From: Ophiostoma sp. CBS 140.51 | Taxonomy: Eukaryota > Ascomycota > Sordariomycetes > Ophiostomatales > Ophiostomataceae | Reading direction: 5' to 3' | Assembly (NCBI GenBank): GCA_029298735.1 | Contig: JANSLP010000002.1 | Span: 434,001 to 498,000, forward strand | DNA: 64,000 bases | Shown: piece after piece, positions 51,757-62,100 of the stretch | How the letters are laid out: each line of letters begins with the position of its first letter | Numbering within the stretch: position 1 is the stretch's first letter | Made by a program: the position numbers and the translations under genes | Notes under the pieces: model-generated | What the model saw: the letters and a program-made list of their open reading frames with translations, nothing else | Told to the model about the DNA's origin: nothing | The model's database searches: none

Positions 51757-53454
51757 ATGTCACGGCGGGCCTGCGAGAGCTGCCGCATCCGCAAGGTCAA
51801 GTGCAGCTCCGGCCAGCCATGCTCGCAATGCGCCCAGCTCGGGTTGCCCTGCGCAGTCGTCGCCGGCCGACCTAAACGCAACAATCCAGTCCGTGGCCGC
51901 CTTATTGCAAAAGCCCGGGGAGAGGATGACGATGATAGTGCGCGGTCCCTTCCACCGGTTGCGCCCAGTCTCGCCTCCTTCTCGCCTGCCTTCTTCTTTG
52001 ACCTGCTGCCGGCTTTTGAGCAGCTCGTCTACCCGTTCAACCCAGTCATCTGCCCGGACGATCTGTACCACGCAATCCACGCGATGGACGACAGCGTCGA
52101 AGACCGCGCGCTTGTGTTTGCTTTCGCGGCTGCGACTGTTTTTCTGGCGGCCGACGAGACGTCGAATGCCATGTTGTCGCCATCGGTTGTCCCATCACCA
52201 GGCCGCCGTGCAGCCCGCACACAGGTGGAAACGCTCGTGCAGCACAGTCTCGATGCTCACAAGCGGCTGGACAACCTTCACGGCTTGGGAGGCGCAAAAG
52301 ACAATGGTGACAATGAAGACGACGGGATGCGACCGGCGGTGGCGGAAGAGCCACCGGTGACGATCAAGCGAATCGTGACGTGTATTTTCCTCGAGATATC
52401 AATGATGGGGTTTCGAAACTACACGCGAAGTTTCTCACTGCTACGGGAAGCCATCACGATGCTGCAGATTATTCAAGTACGGCATCCAGCCACCGCAGCG
52501 GGAAGCGGTGAAGATGCGGCGCGATACCAGAGACTGTATTGGGAAGCATTCATTCACGAGCGGTTCTTGACGATTGCGGCTGGCTATCCGAGCATCTTGC
52601 CACCACTACCGGGAACAAACGGCCAAGGCCACAGAGTGTCGTTGCTGCCCGACCCGACAGTGCCGGCACATATCAAGCTGGGTTTTGGCCGGCTGGTCCA
52701 GCTGTTTTTGGTTATGGACGAGCAGTTCCTGAAATATTGGGGACAACAAGGACCAGGACAGACAACACTCGGTGACGACGATGCCTCGGTGGCTGTGGCC
52801 TGGATCGAGGCTAAGCAGGCACAGCTGGACATCGACGAGGCCGAAGTCCAGCAGATTGCCAACGCCAACGGCAACGCCAACGCGAACGCCAATGCGAACG
52901 CCAACGCCAACATGTCCGACTCTGGACTCACGGAGCTGCAGCATGCCGATCTGTTTATTACGCGGCTGTGGCTGCGGACGTTGGTATGGCAGCTGGCACT
53001 AGCACGGGGTCTCTTACGATCAGACCCTGCTGCACATTACCACCCAGGGCACAGTGGCGGACACAATGCAGTCCACGAGGGCCTGTCTCTGCATTTCCCG
53101 GCGCAGAGGCTGTCTGCCCAACTTCGGCTGTTGGTGAGCCGGCTGGCAAGTGTGGCAAGCATTGGACAGCAGGGCAGCGGCATTGTGCAAAAGCTGTTTG
53201 AAATTACGAGCACGATTGCTGATGTTCTGACGCTGCCGAGGAGTATTGAGCAGCAGGAGACGATACAGCGCGAAGGATATGAAGGATATGAAGGACAGCA
53301 AACACAGCATGACGTAACCGACTTTGTCTTTCTGGTGCAGTTTGTCTCGCAGTTTGCACGGATCCGCGAGCAGCAAAAGGCATATCTATGGGACAAGGTG
53401 GACCAACTGCGAGCACAGCATGGACTGGAAAGTGCTGGAGGGCATGCAGTGTAG
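51757..53454 (+). CDS. Zn2Cys6 fungal transcription factor of the sugar cluster
   Basis: A single exon, 565 residues. The binuclear zinc cluster starts almost at the N-terminus: C6-x2-C9-x6-C16-x5-C22-x2-C25-x6-C32, with a basic follow-up (RPKRNNPVRGRLIAK). The middle region (FFFDLLPAFEQLVYPFNPVI.., MGFRNYTRSFSLLREAITMLQ, YWEAFIHERFLTI) has the helical pattern of the fungal-specific regulatory domain and recalls maltose/sucrose activators (MAL13/InuR type); that link is tentative. An Asn-Ala dipeptide repeat occupies residues 369-385. It converges on the GH32 gene with only 80 bp between stop codons. A Gal4-type dimer could bind the CGG-N-CCG palindromes found in the promoters of the next three genes. 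Nothing shows directly which inducer it senses. Confidence 0.85.
   Translation: MSRRACESCRIRKVKCSSGQPCSQCAQLGLPCAVVAGRPKRNNPVRGRLIAKARGEDDDDSARSLPPVAPSLASFSPAFFFDLLPAFEQLVYPFNPVICPDDLYHAIHAMDDSVEDRALVFAFAAATVFLAADETSNAMLSPSVVPSPGRRAARTQVETLVQHSLDAHKRLDNLHGLGGAKDNGDNEDDGMRPAVAEEPPVTIKRIVTCIFLEISMMGFRNYTRSFSLLREAITMLQIIQVRHPATAAGSGEDAARYQRLYWEAFIHERFLTIAAGYPSILPPLPGTNGQGHRVSLLPDPTVPAHIKLGFGRLVQLFLVMDEQFLKYWGQQGPGQTTLGDDDASVAVAWIEAKQAQLDIDEAEVQQIANANGNANANANANANANMSDSGLTELQHADLFITRLWLRTLVWQLALARGLLRSDPAAHYHPGHSGGHNAVHEGLSLHFPAQRLSAQLRLLVSRLASVASIGQQGSGIVQKLFEITSTIADVLTLPRSIEQQETIQREGYEGYEGQQTQHDVTDFVFLVQFVSQFARIREQQKAYLWDKVDQLRAQHGLESAGGHAV
52861..52911 (+). repeat. AACGCC hexanucleotide microsatellite in coding sequence
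   Basis: About eight units of AACGCC with synonymous or near-synonymous changes (AACGGC, AACGCG, AATGCG) encode an Asn-Ala run in the Zn2Cys6 factor. Length changes here would stay in frame. Confidence 0.9.
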
Positions 53455-53534
53455 TCGTTTTTGCCGACGTCTATTTTATTCATTTGAATATCAAATACCC
53501 AAAGCATTTCATTTTATCTATTCTATTTATATGT

Positions 53535-55471
53535 CTATTCTACACTCGTGTCAACACTGTCGAGATCCTCCCACAGCTGGATGGATTCAAAGACGAACGC
53601 GACTTCAGCACCCTCTACAAGACAGCTAATGCCACGGCACGTCTCTGTGCCGCCGTACACGGTTGTTGACAGTGCAAAGCGATCATTGGCAAACACCTCC
53701 AGTACGTCGCCGTCGCAGAATATATGCAGACGGAGGCTCTCTGTGGTGCCATCAGCAAACGTAAAGAGCGTTAGCGGTCCAGACAGTGCTTCTTTAGGGA
53801 TGAGGTCAGCCTCCTCGGTAGATCTCCGTGTGTCCACGACAAGCTTCTCTTCATCAGGCACCCAATAAACACTGACTCCACGAGAGCCGTCGGGCCTGTG
53901 ACGCAGATGGAAGCCGACTCCCTGAGTAGCGGTTGAGACTTGGATTGTTGCCTGCATCTCCCAGTGTGCAGAACGGGCTGTCGCCAGTGGACCAGACTGA
54001 CGCAACGACGACCAGACACGAGGTGGTGCTTTCCGTAGATCCACAAGACTAGGCAGAGGGCGAATGCCGAGAGTGTACACTGTGGACACTCCATCTTTCT
54101 TCGGGACGGCCTCAATCGACGGGATATCAGCCAAGGGCGTCTTAGAAGCACTTGTGACACCTGTCAGGCACAGCAAAAACAGCTCCCGCGGCAAAGACAG
54201 GTATCCGGCCCATCCACGGTCTTCACGACGGGCCAAATCTAGCTGAGAGTCTTCTCTGATCCAACCCCAGCAGACGCGTGTGCCAGAGACAGGGTGCTGG
54301 TACGTGTTGGGTGCATAAAACGAGCCGCAGTCGAGAAAGCCGCTGTACTGTGGCTGCCACGGAGGTGCTTTTGTTTTTGTCTGTGCTGTTTGTGGTGCAC
54401 TCTGCAGTTTGCCCGCCATCCATAATGTGTACGTTCCTGACCGTACATCACCATCGTTATGAGCTGCCGTTCGAGCTGTATTGTTTGTGCTTCTCGGTAA
54501 ACCTCCTTCTGTTGAAAAGACAAGGAAATCTTGTTGCCGACTTTCACACTCCAGCGTCATAAAGTTGGCGCACTCCCAGTTGACGCCGAAATCACCACTC
54601 CAGTGGCTCGCCGGGTGCTGGTCAACCAAAATGTCGACCAGCGGGCCCAGGTATGTCCATGATGTCAGGTTGTTGGCTGGCACGGTATACACAAATACGG
54701 TGGGGCCCTTGCCGATAACACCTCCAGAGACGATGCCATAGAGTGTCTGGGGCTCGGCATCAGTTGGCACTCCACGAACGTCGTCCATGGCCGCCCATGG
54801 CGCCAGATAAGGATCACGGAAGCCTGTGACCACTATGTCGTCCGGTTCTCCTGTTAGAACCGGGTTTGACGTGTTCTTCTGCCACGTATTCCCACCATCG
54901 GTCGACGTCGCCAGTGCCAGCCCTGCACAGTCTCGCGTGTATGGTCGTGTCCAGTGGATCGGCAAATCTCTCACAGACGAGTAGACAACTGTTGTCTTTC
55001 CAGCTTCGTCGTGTGGACCTGTCGGCCAGAAGCAGCCGGTAAAGACGCCGTGATCATCGTAGACTTGGTCGGGGCGGAGCGTAGGTTCGGAGGCATGTCG
55101 GTGTGTCCAACGTAGGCCGTCACGGCTCGTGCAGTGGCCCCAGGCAATGTCGCCCCAGTCGCATCGATTTGGGTTCCCTAATATGTCAGAGGCGTACAAT
55201 ATCAAAAAGAGGCTCAGTGTGGCTTACACTGGTAAAAGAGGTGGTAAGTCCCCGTGGCCGGATCGTAGCCCGGCGCACACGGGTCGTTGAGCCAGCCCCG
55301 GGGTGCTTTGAGGTGAAACCGGGGCCGGGTGTACCAGCTGGACGGCACGGCCGGTGGAGTTGCTGGAGGTGAAACTTCGGGAACGGCTGTGACTGCAACA
55401 ACTGTCGATGTCTTCGATCGCTGAGGCTCGCTGCTCGGCGGCAGAGCACATTGGTCGACCACGGCCGCCAT
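53535..55471 (-). CDS. GH32 beta-fructosidase (invertase/inulinase family), probably intracellular
   Basis: Two exons on the minus strand (55471-55228 and 55177-53535) with a 50-bp intron (55178-55227, GTAAGC..TAG). Splicing recreates HLFYQ-WNPNRCDWGDIAWGH; 628 residues. GH32 catalytic blocks are present: WLNDPCA with nucleophile D63, FRDP (202-204, transition-state Asp203), and NWECA with acid/base E283. The C-terminal beta-sandwich ends with LRLHIFCDGDVLEVFANDRFAL. The family hydrolyses sucrose, inulin or levan at terminal beta-fructose. The N-terminus (MAAVVDQCALPPSSEPQRSK) has no hydrophobic signal core, so the enzyme probably acts in the cytosol on imported sugar. It is divergent from the permease; their shared promoter holds two CGG-N-CCG palindromes. 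The NDPC and ECA variants differ from the commoner NDPN and ECP. Confidence 0.9.
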
Positions 55472-55936
55472 GGTTGTGGTGTTGGGACGTCGTGCTGTCT
55501 GTCGTCAACTTCTTTGAAAGAGGAAAAAAAAAGCCAGTATGCAAGGAGATCTAGTTCAGACTATCGTATGTTGGGGTCGTTCCGGTCTGAAGTTGAAGAG
55601 GCGAGCTTCCCCGTGCCCTTTCCTTTCCGAGGTTGTTTCGTTTTTGTCTGGTTTTGATTTGTTTTCTTCGTACTTCTATCGTCTCATGACACTTGGAGAT
55701 TTTTCTTCTCATTATTTTCTCGTTGATTCTGTTGATTAATTTTACTCCCATCACCTCATGTGTCGGCCCGAGAACTCATGAAATGAATCTTCTCCAACGT
55801 TTTCCCCGTCCGGAGACGATAACGGAGCTGTCGATGCGATTCCCTCGTGTTTCGTGGGATGCTTGCTTGCATGGTGTTAGTTGTAAGTGCTAGTGGATTC
55901 AATACCTTGCCAGCTAGCTAGCATATTATGTGGAGT

Positions 55937-55949
55937 TGTCGGTCCGACA
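55937..55949. promoter_or_regulatory. CGG-N-CCG operator palindrome 1
   Basis: TGTCGGTCCGACA, an inverted repeat with a single central base, preceded by T (TTGTCGG). It sits 466 bp upstream of the GH32 ATG and 548 bp upstream of the permease ATG. The CGG/CCG half sites are those recognised by Zn2Cys6 dimers. Confidence 0.7.
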
Positions 55950-55988
55950 GAGAATATATGATGGCGTCGTCAATGCGGCGCTTGACAG

Positions 55989-55998
55989 GTACCGGTAC
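55989..55998. promoter_or_regulatory. GTACCGGTAC palindrome, copy 1
   Basis: A 10-bp perfect palindrome lying between operator palindromes 1 and 2. On the minus strand the context AAGTACCGGTACCTG closely matches the copy upstream of the GH2 gene. A possible site for a second factor. Confidence 0.5.
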
Positions 55999-56026
55999 TT
56001 GCACCGGCCATTGCAGGGCCATTGTA

Positions 56027-56043
56027 CTTGTCGGTCCGACAAG
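56027..56043. promoter_or_regulatory. CGG-N-CCG operator palindrome 2 (17 bp)
   Basis: CTTGTCGGTCCGACAAG, a perfect 8+1+8 palindrome with the same core as copies 1 and 3. It lies 454 bp upstream of the permease ATG and 556 bp upstream of the GH32 ATG. Confidence 0.75.
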
Positions 56044-56147
56044 TCTGGCAGTTTTTGGTAGTTTTCTTATTTTTCTTTCTATTTTCTTCATGTCTTCTTC
56101 CCTTTTCGTTTCCTTGCCTCGCTTTCTCGCTTGCCACCCTCCATCCT

Positions 56148-56241
56148 CCCCAGACCTCCTGACCTGACCTCCCCGCAAAAAGGGACCCCGGCAAACGCTT
56201 TCCCCAAAAGAAAGTGTATGTGGGCTCCGCTGATGCTGGGG
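56148..56241. promoter_or_regulatory. Three CreA-type (SYGGRG) hexamers
   Basis: CCCCAG (56148), CCCCGC (56171) and CTGGGG (56236), on alternating strands, fit the binding consensus of the carbon-catabolite repressor CreA/Cre1. The consensus is loose (about four matches per kb by chance), so this is only suggestive of glucose repression of the permease. Confidence 0.3.
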
Positions 56242-56496
56242 AACAATAAAAGTCTCTTTTTTTATTTTCTAGCCTCCAGTCGTGAACCCCTGTCAACCAC
56301 GCGACCGGCTTGCGGTACCCGCAGAAGTTTTGTTTTCTCTTTCTTGGTGGAAGACGAGACGACGGCGTTCTTCTGACGAAGCATAAAGACAGGCCACCGG
56401 CCTCATGTTTGTATCTCGAGTTTTCTGGATCTGGATTTGATTCAAGTCATCATCATTTTCTATACTCAAACTCATTTTTCGGTTGCCACCACCACC

Positions 56497-58166
56497 ATGA
56501 CTACAGACGAAAAGACCGGCCAGGTGCAGCAAGCTAAGCAGGCGACTCTTCGTGAGCACGCGCTTGGCTGGCGCGAGTCATTGCGGCTGTATCCTAAGGC
56601 TATTGCCTTTTCGCTGCTCTTCTCGTCGGCCATTATCATGGAAGGCTACGACTTGTCCTTGACCGGTAGTTTCTACGGATATACTGCGTACGACCCCCGT
56701 CTCTCATCTTATAAAAATATGTGCCACCTACTAACCTTTCTCTTAGCTTCCAGAACAAGTTTGGTGATCAGCCCGGTCCCGGCGGTGTTGGTCGTGTCGT
56801 GTCGGCCGACTGGCAGACATACATCCAGAACAGCGGCATGTGTGGCCAGATTGTCGGCCTCTTTCTCAACGGCTACGTCACCGACCGCTTCGGCTACAAG
56901 AAGACCATGATCGCCTCGCAGCTGCTCATGATTGCCCTCATTTTTGTGCCCTTCTTCGCCCAAAACATCCAGACGATCTTGGCCGGTGCCACGGTCCTCG
57001 GTATCCCTTGGGGTGTCTTTCAGACTCTGGCGATCAACTACGCTGCGGATGTCGCGCCCGTCGTCCTGCGTCCCTACCTGACGACCTATGTCAACATGTG
57101 CTGGGTTATTGGCCAGCTGATTGCCTCTGGTGTCCTCCGTGGCCTGCTCAACCGCAGTGGTGATGCTTCGTGGCGGATCCCCTATGCACTGCAGTGGATC
57201 TGGCCGCCTCTGATTATTGCCGGTACCCTTTTCGCGCCCGAGTCGCCCTGGTGGCTGGTACGCGCTGGTCGCTATGAGGAGGCCCGTACGGTCGTGCAGA
57301 AGCTCGCCAGCCCGACCCTGGCCGACGAAGCCGACGACGCAGTTGCCCTCATGGTCGAGACGGACCGTCTCGAGCGCGAAGTGTCGCAAGGTACTTCGTA
57401 CTGGGACTGCTTCAAGGGCGTGGATCTGCGGCGCACCGAGATTGTCTGTGTTTCCTACCTGGCGCAGGCTTGGTGCGGCACCTCGCTCATGGGCTACTCG
57501 GTCCAGTTTTACGAGCGTGGCGGCCTCGATACCTCGCACGCCCTCGACTTTAATATTGGCCAGAGCGCTATTGGCCTTGTTGGTGTCGTGCTGTCCTGGG
57601 TCTTGCTGACACGCTTCGGCCGCCGTCCTATCTACCTGACGGGCGTCTTCTTGCTGCTCATTCTTGTTGTGGTTGTGGGCGGTCTCGGGTTCGCCAACCC
57701 AGACGACAAGGGCCCCTCGTGGGCCATTGGTACCCTGCTGCTCGTCTACACACTGGTCTACGATGCCATGGTCGGCCCTCTTTGTTATGCCATTGTCGCC
57801 GAGATACCCTCAACCCGCCTCAAGGTCAAATCGGTCGTGCTGGCCCGCAACGTCTCCAACATTGCCGGCTTTTTGAATAACAGCCTGATGCCCCGCATGC
57901 TCGGTGTCAACAGCTGGAACTGGGGCGCTAAGACGGCGCTGTTCTGGGCCGGCTTCTGTGTCCTGATTCTGATATGGGCGTTTTTCCGTCTTCCGGAGGC
58001 CAAGGACCGTACGTACGGCGAGCTCGATGTTCTGTTCCAGCGCGGTGTCAGTGCGCGTCACTTTTCCAGCACGGCGGTAGACCAGTTTGAATTTGCCGAC
58101 GAAGACGGGCAGCCCAAGGGCCATGCGACAGCTGGTGTCGAGGAGGTGGAGGCCAAGAATGTGTAG
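56497..58166 (+). CDS. MFS sugar permease, alpha-glucoside:H+ symporter type
   Basis: Two exons (56497-56687 and 56747-58166) with a 59-bp intron (GTACGA..TAG, CTAAC branch site). Splicing gives SFYGYTA-FQNKFGDQPGPGG; 536 residues. The sugar-porter signatures are present: EGYDLSLTGSFYGY in helix 1, NGYVTDRFGYKKT between helices 2 and 3, PESPWWLVRAGRYEEA after helix 6, and RFGRRPIYLTG after helix 8. The PESPWWLVR form and the helix-1 sequence are those of maltose/sucrose (MAL11-like) permeases rather than hexose carriers. This fits import of an intact disaccharide for the intracellular GH32 enzyme, though a role in beta-galactoside uptake for the GH2 enzyme cannot be excluded. The donor GTACGA is slightly unusual, but the intron is needed to restore the conserved block. 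Confidence 0.88.
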
Positions 58167-58677
58167 ACTGGATTGAATAGAAAAAAGGCGATTGTATATA
58201 GAGAGTAGGAAGACGCTGCAGATGGGGAGAACGAGGCCGTGCGATCTAGCTTGAGTAGAATCTCATTACAAGCGCCTGTTGTTCTGTCGAGTTCAGACGA
58301 TCCGTGAATCAATAAGCAGTAATAATGTATAATGTTGTGCGCATCATGAGTCGATTTGTGAAGCTGATAGCAGTGCAATATACGAGCAAGCACGATAGCA
58401 GACCTTTTTCTATGTGATTTTATTTCTTATTGATTGTCTTTGATGTATCTATTTTCATATTCTCCACGACAGACATAAACTGCCGGAAAGCTGCTGCCGT
58501 GCCGTAAAATCGACTGCTCCGGACCAAATCCCAGTTTAATATCCGACAATCGAGTAGGTTTCAATGAGATAACTCAAAATTCAAACGGCGAGTCAATTCC
58601 CCAACCCAACCCGGCTTATGACCGCCGTCGTATTGCATATCCGCTAGAGAAGAAGTTAAAGTGATTTTAATATCCAA

Positions 58678-58687
58678 GTACCGGTAC
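58678..58687. promoter_or_regulatory. GTACCGGTAC palindrome, copy 2
   Basis: A 10-bp perfect palindrome in context AAGTACCGGTACATGAC, 43 bp left of operator palindrome 3. It matches copy 1 in the GH32/permease promoter over 12-14 bp when that one is read on the minus strand. Confidence 0.5.
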
Positions 58688-58729
58688 ATGACGAGGTACG
58701 CTCCTGTCTGTCCCCATACTCTGATATGT

Positions 58730-58742
58730 TGTCGGACCGACA
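58730..58742. promoter_or_regulatory. CGG-N-CCG operator palindrome 3
   Basis: TGTCGGACCGACA, 386 bp upstream of the GH2 ATG. It has the same arms as copies 1 and 2 with A instead of T in the centre, as expected if only the CGG/CCG half sites and flanks matter. Confidence 0.7.
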
Positions 58743-59127
58743 CCAACCTCATCTGGCTAGAGTTGGGGGACCACACATGGGGGGTGTCGTCCACCTTGAA
58801 CGTGCCCGCTTGGCGGAGAAAAGTCCACGAGCTCATGCGAGAGCTATGATCTTTGGATCTAGAAAAGACAAAAGCTGCCCGGCATCGGGCAAGGTGAGAG
58901 AGGAGTCAATAATAGAGACACCAATGGCAGAAAAAGAAACAAGCGCTGTGAAATTTGAGCGAGAGAATCAACTGCCAAGATACAACAGAGCAAAGAATAA
59001 CACGACGACAAAGACGGACAGAAAACAAGAGAGATAAAAAGAACAGCCAGACAACAACCCTGGTGGTTGACTGCCAAAGAGAAGCAAGACTTGCGTCTCA
59101 TTATCTTCTCTTCCTACTTACCCCAAC

Positions 59128-62100
59128 ATGGCTGACACAGACACGAAGAGAGGCGCCAACTTTGCGCCTGTCGTGCCAACACCCGACTGGAACAACCTGG
59201 CCATCATCCACCGCAATACCTTGCCCCCTCGCGCGTCGTTTTACAACTACACATCAACAGACGCTGCCCTTCGTGGCGATTATGATGATGCACTCGCCCA
59301 CTGCCTCTCAGGCACCTGGCAGTTTAAGCTCTACCCATGCTCATGGCGCATGCCTGAAGGCGTAGCTGAACAGTCGACCCTCGACGATCTCCAGAGCCTC
59401 GAGTATACCGACATTGCCGTGCCCGGTATGTGGCAGCTCCAGGAGGCTGGCCGCAGTGGTGTCGGCCCGCGCTACACCAACATGGCCCTCCCCTTTTCTG
59501 TCGACCCGCCCAATGTACCGCTCTTCAACAACGAGACGGGACACTACGTGCGCACGTTTAATGTACCGCCCACTCTCAGGGGACACCAGCTGCGCCTACG
59601 TTTCGAGGGTGTCGACGCAGCCTTCCACGTCTATCTGAACGGCCAGGCCATTGGCTTTTCCCAAGGATCACGCAACCCGTCCGAGTTTGACATCACGGAG
59701 GCGGTTCAAGAAGAAAACAACATCTTGTCGGTAGTCGTCTACAAGTGGTGCGTCGGCACGTACTTTGAGGACCAGGACCAGTGGTGGCTGAGCGGCATCT
59801 TCCGGGATGTGCACCTGTTGGCCTTTCCAAGAGACGTTCGCATCGAGGACTTGAAGATTGAGACTCATCTGGACGCTGCCTATATCGATACCGTCCTGCA
59901 AGTCGAGGTGCGCCTCAATGCGCCGGGTACTGTTGCTCTGTCTCTGTTTGACGCAGAGGGTCAGCTCGTTGTCAGTGACAAGCAGACTGGCCATGTCGAG
60001 GGTAACGGTCAAGACGGCGAGGGCGGTTGTCACATTGTATTTTCACTGCCTGTTGCCCACCCTAATCTGTGGACCGCCGAAACGCCCTACCTCTACAAGG
60101 CAATCTTGTCTGTCGACAGCACAACTCAAGCCGTCAGTCAGTCCGTCGGTTTCCGCCAGGTTGATAGGGACCACAAGCGAGGTGTGCTGCTCGTCAACGG
60201 CCAGCGCATCATCTTCCGCGGCGCCAACCGCCACGAGCACCATCCGCTGTCGGGACGGGCCGTCCCGTACGAGTTTATGAAGACCGACCTCCTGAGAATG
60301 AAGCAGCACAACATCAACTCTATCCGCACTGCGCACTATCCCAACGACTACCGACTGTATGATTTGGCCGACCGCCTAGGTTTCTATGTGCTCGACGAGG
60401 CCGATCTCGAGACTCACGGCTTCTCACAAGTTGAGCTGGCGGCCCTCACTGAAAAAGAGCGACAGCTGTCGACCAAGGGCGTCATCTCGCTGGAGTGCGG
60501 ACGAGCCACGGAATGGATCACAAACGACGAGCGCTACACGCCCGTGTACATTGACCGGCTGCGGCAGCTGGTAGCCCGCGACAAGAACCACGCCTGTGTC
60601 GTCATGTGGTCCCTGGGCAACGAGTCGTACCACGGCGTCAACACCAAGGCAGCGCACGACTGGGTGCGTGCGCACGGCACGACACGGCCCATCCACTACG
60701 AGGGCGACCGGGATGCTGAGGTCGTGGATCTGTACAGCTTGATGTACTCGCCCATCCCGGATGTAATGGCACTCCTTAAAGACGGACCCCACAAGCACAA
60801 GCCCATCTTGCTGTGTGAGTACTTGTACGGCATTGGTAACGGCGCTGGTGCCATTGCCGAGTATATTGAGCTCTTCCACGAGCACCCGCGGCTACAGGGC
60901 GGTTTTGTCTGGCAATGGGCCAGCCAGGGCCTGTTGACACACGACGACAAGACGGGCGAGCCCTTTTATGGGTATGGCGGCGACTTCCACGATGTGATCA
61001 ACGACGGTCGCGAAAACACACACGGCTACAATTTCTCGGACCACATGACGCCCAAACCGGCACTGGCGGAGCTCAAGCAGGCAATGCAGCCAGTGCGGGT
61101 TGTTTCTGCCTCACTGAGCGCCATCACTCTACAAAACCGGTATGATTTTGCCGAATTGGACCACTTGAAGTGCACATGGTGTGTGGTGCGCGACGGGGCT
61201 GTGTCAGAGGAGATTGAGTTGGCGCTGCCTGAGTGCAAGCCTGGCCAGACGGTGGAAGTGGTGATCAACAGTGTTGATGCACAAAAGGCGGCAGCATTTG
61301 ACAAGGAGGCACCACATGCCGAGCTCTACATGGATGTTGCATTCTCTCTCAAAAAGGATACCGACTGGGCAGATGCAGGCCACATCGTCGCAGCTGCTCA
61401 GTTCCGTCAGCGTGGGCCGCCTCCTGTATTGGCTGCTGTGTCCTCCACCACAACACCTCGTGTAGAGCAGGTGTCTCCGACCAACGTCGTCATCCACGGC
61501 CGCACATCGAAATGGGCCATGGACTTGCTGACAGGCGAGCTCTTGTCATGGACGAAGAATGGCCAAACTGTGTTGTCTGCACCGCCCAAACTCGGCTTTT
61601 ACCGCCCACTAACAGACCATGACGAGGCCGGCTCTGGCAAGCTATGGACAGCCAAGATGCTGCAACATGTGGCCAGTCACACCCAAAAAGTGGTTGCCCA
61701 AGAAGGGGATGGAGTGGTGGGAGTAGAGGTCACAGCACGAGCAGGACCACCAGGACTAGAATGGGCATTCGCAACGACAACGACGTACACATTTGGTGGA
61801 GACGACACCCTCCGGATCCGCGTCCATGGCACTCCCTTTGGTGCCAACACGCCACCAACTCTTGCCCGCATCGGCCTCGACCTTGTCCTTGATCCTGCCC
61901 TCGACACATCGTCCTGGTTTGGCCGTGGGCCGGGTGAATCGTATCGGGACCGCAAAATGTCACAACAAGTCGGCAACTGGACATCACCTCTGGACAAACT
62001 GTTCACCTTGTTTGAGTATCCGCAAGAAAGCGGCAATCGGACGGATGTGCGGCACGTCGAGTTTAAGGGTGGTGCAGATGGACTCAGTCTGTCCGCCCAC

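Larger units (their letters stand above)
55472..56496. other. Divergent promoter, GH32 / permease
   Basis: 1025 bp between the two start codons. It contains two CGG-N-CCG palindromes (55937-55949, 56027-56043), a GTACCGGTAC palindrome between them, and three CreA-type hexamers nearer the permease (56148-56241). No protein gene within. Confidence 0.65.
58167..59127. other. GH2 gene promoter region
   Basis: 961 bp between the permease stop and the GH2 start. It holds the GTACCGGTAC palindrome (58678-58687) and CGG-N-CCG palindrome 3 (58730-58742). The last 250 bp are A-rich leader. No gene within. Confidence 0.6.

Noticed and set aside
57359..57368. CGGACCG in the permease coding sequence, with similar 7-mers in the kexin and TAF2 genes
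   Set aside because: These lack the TGT/ACA flanks of the promoter palindromes and lie in conserved codons.
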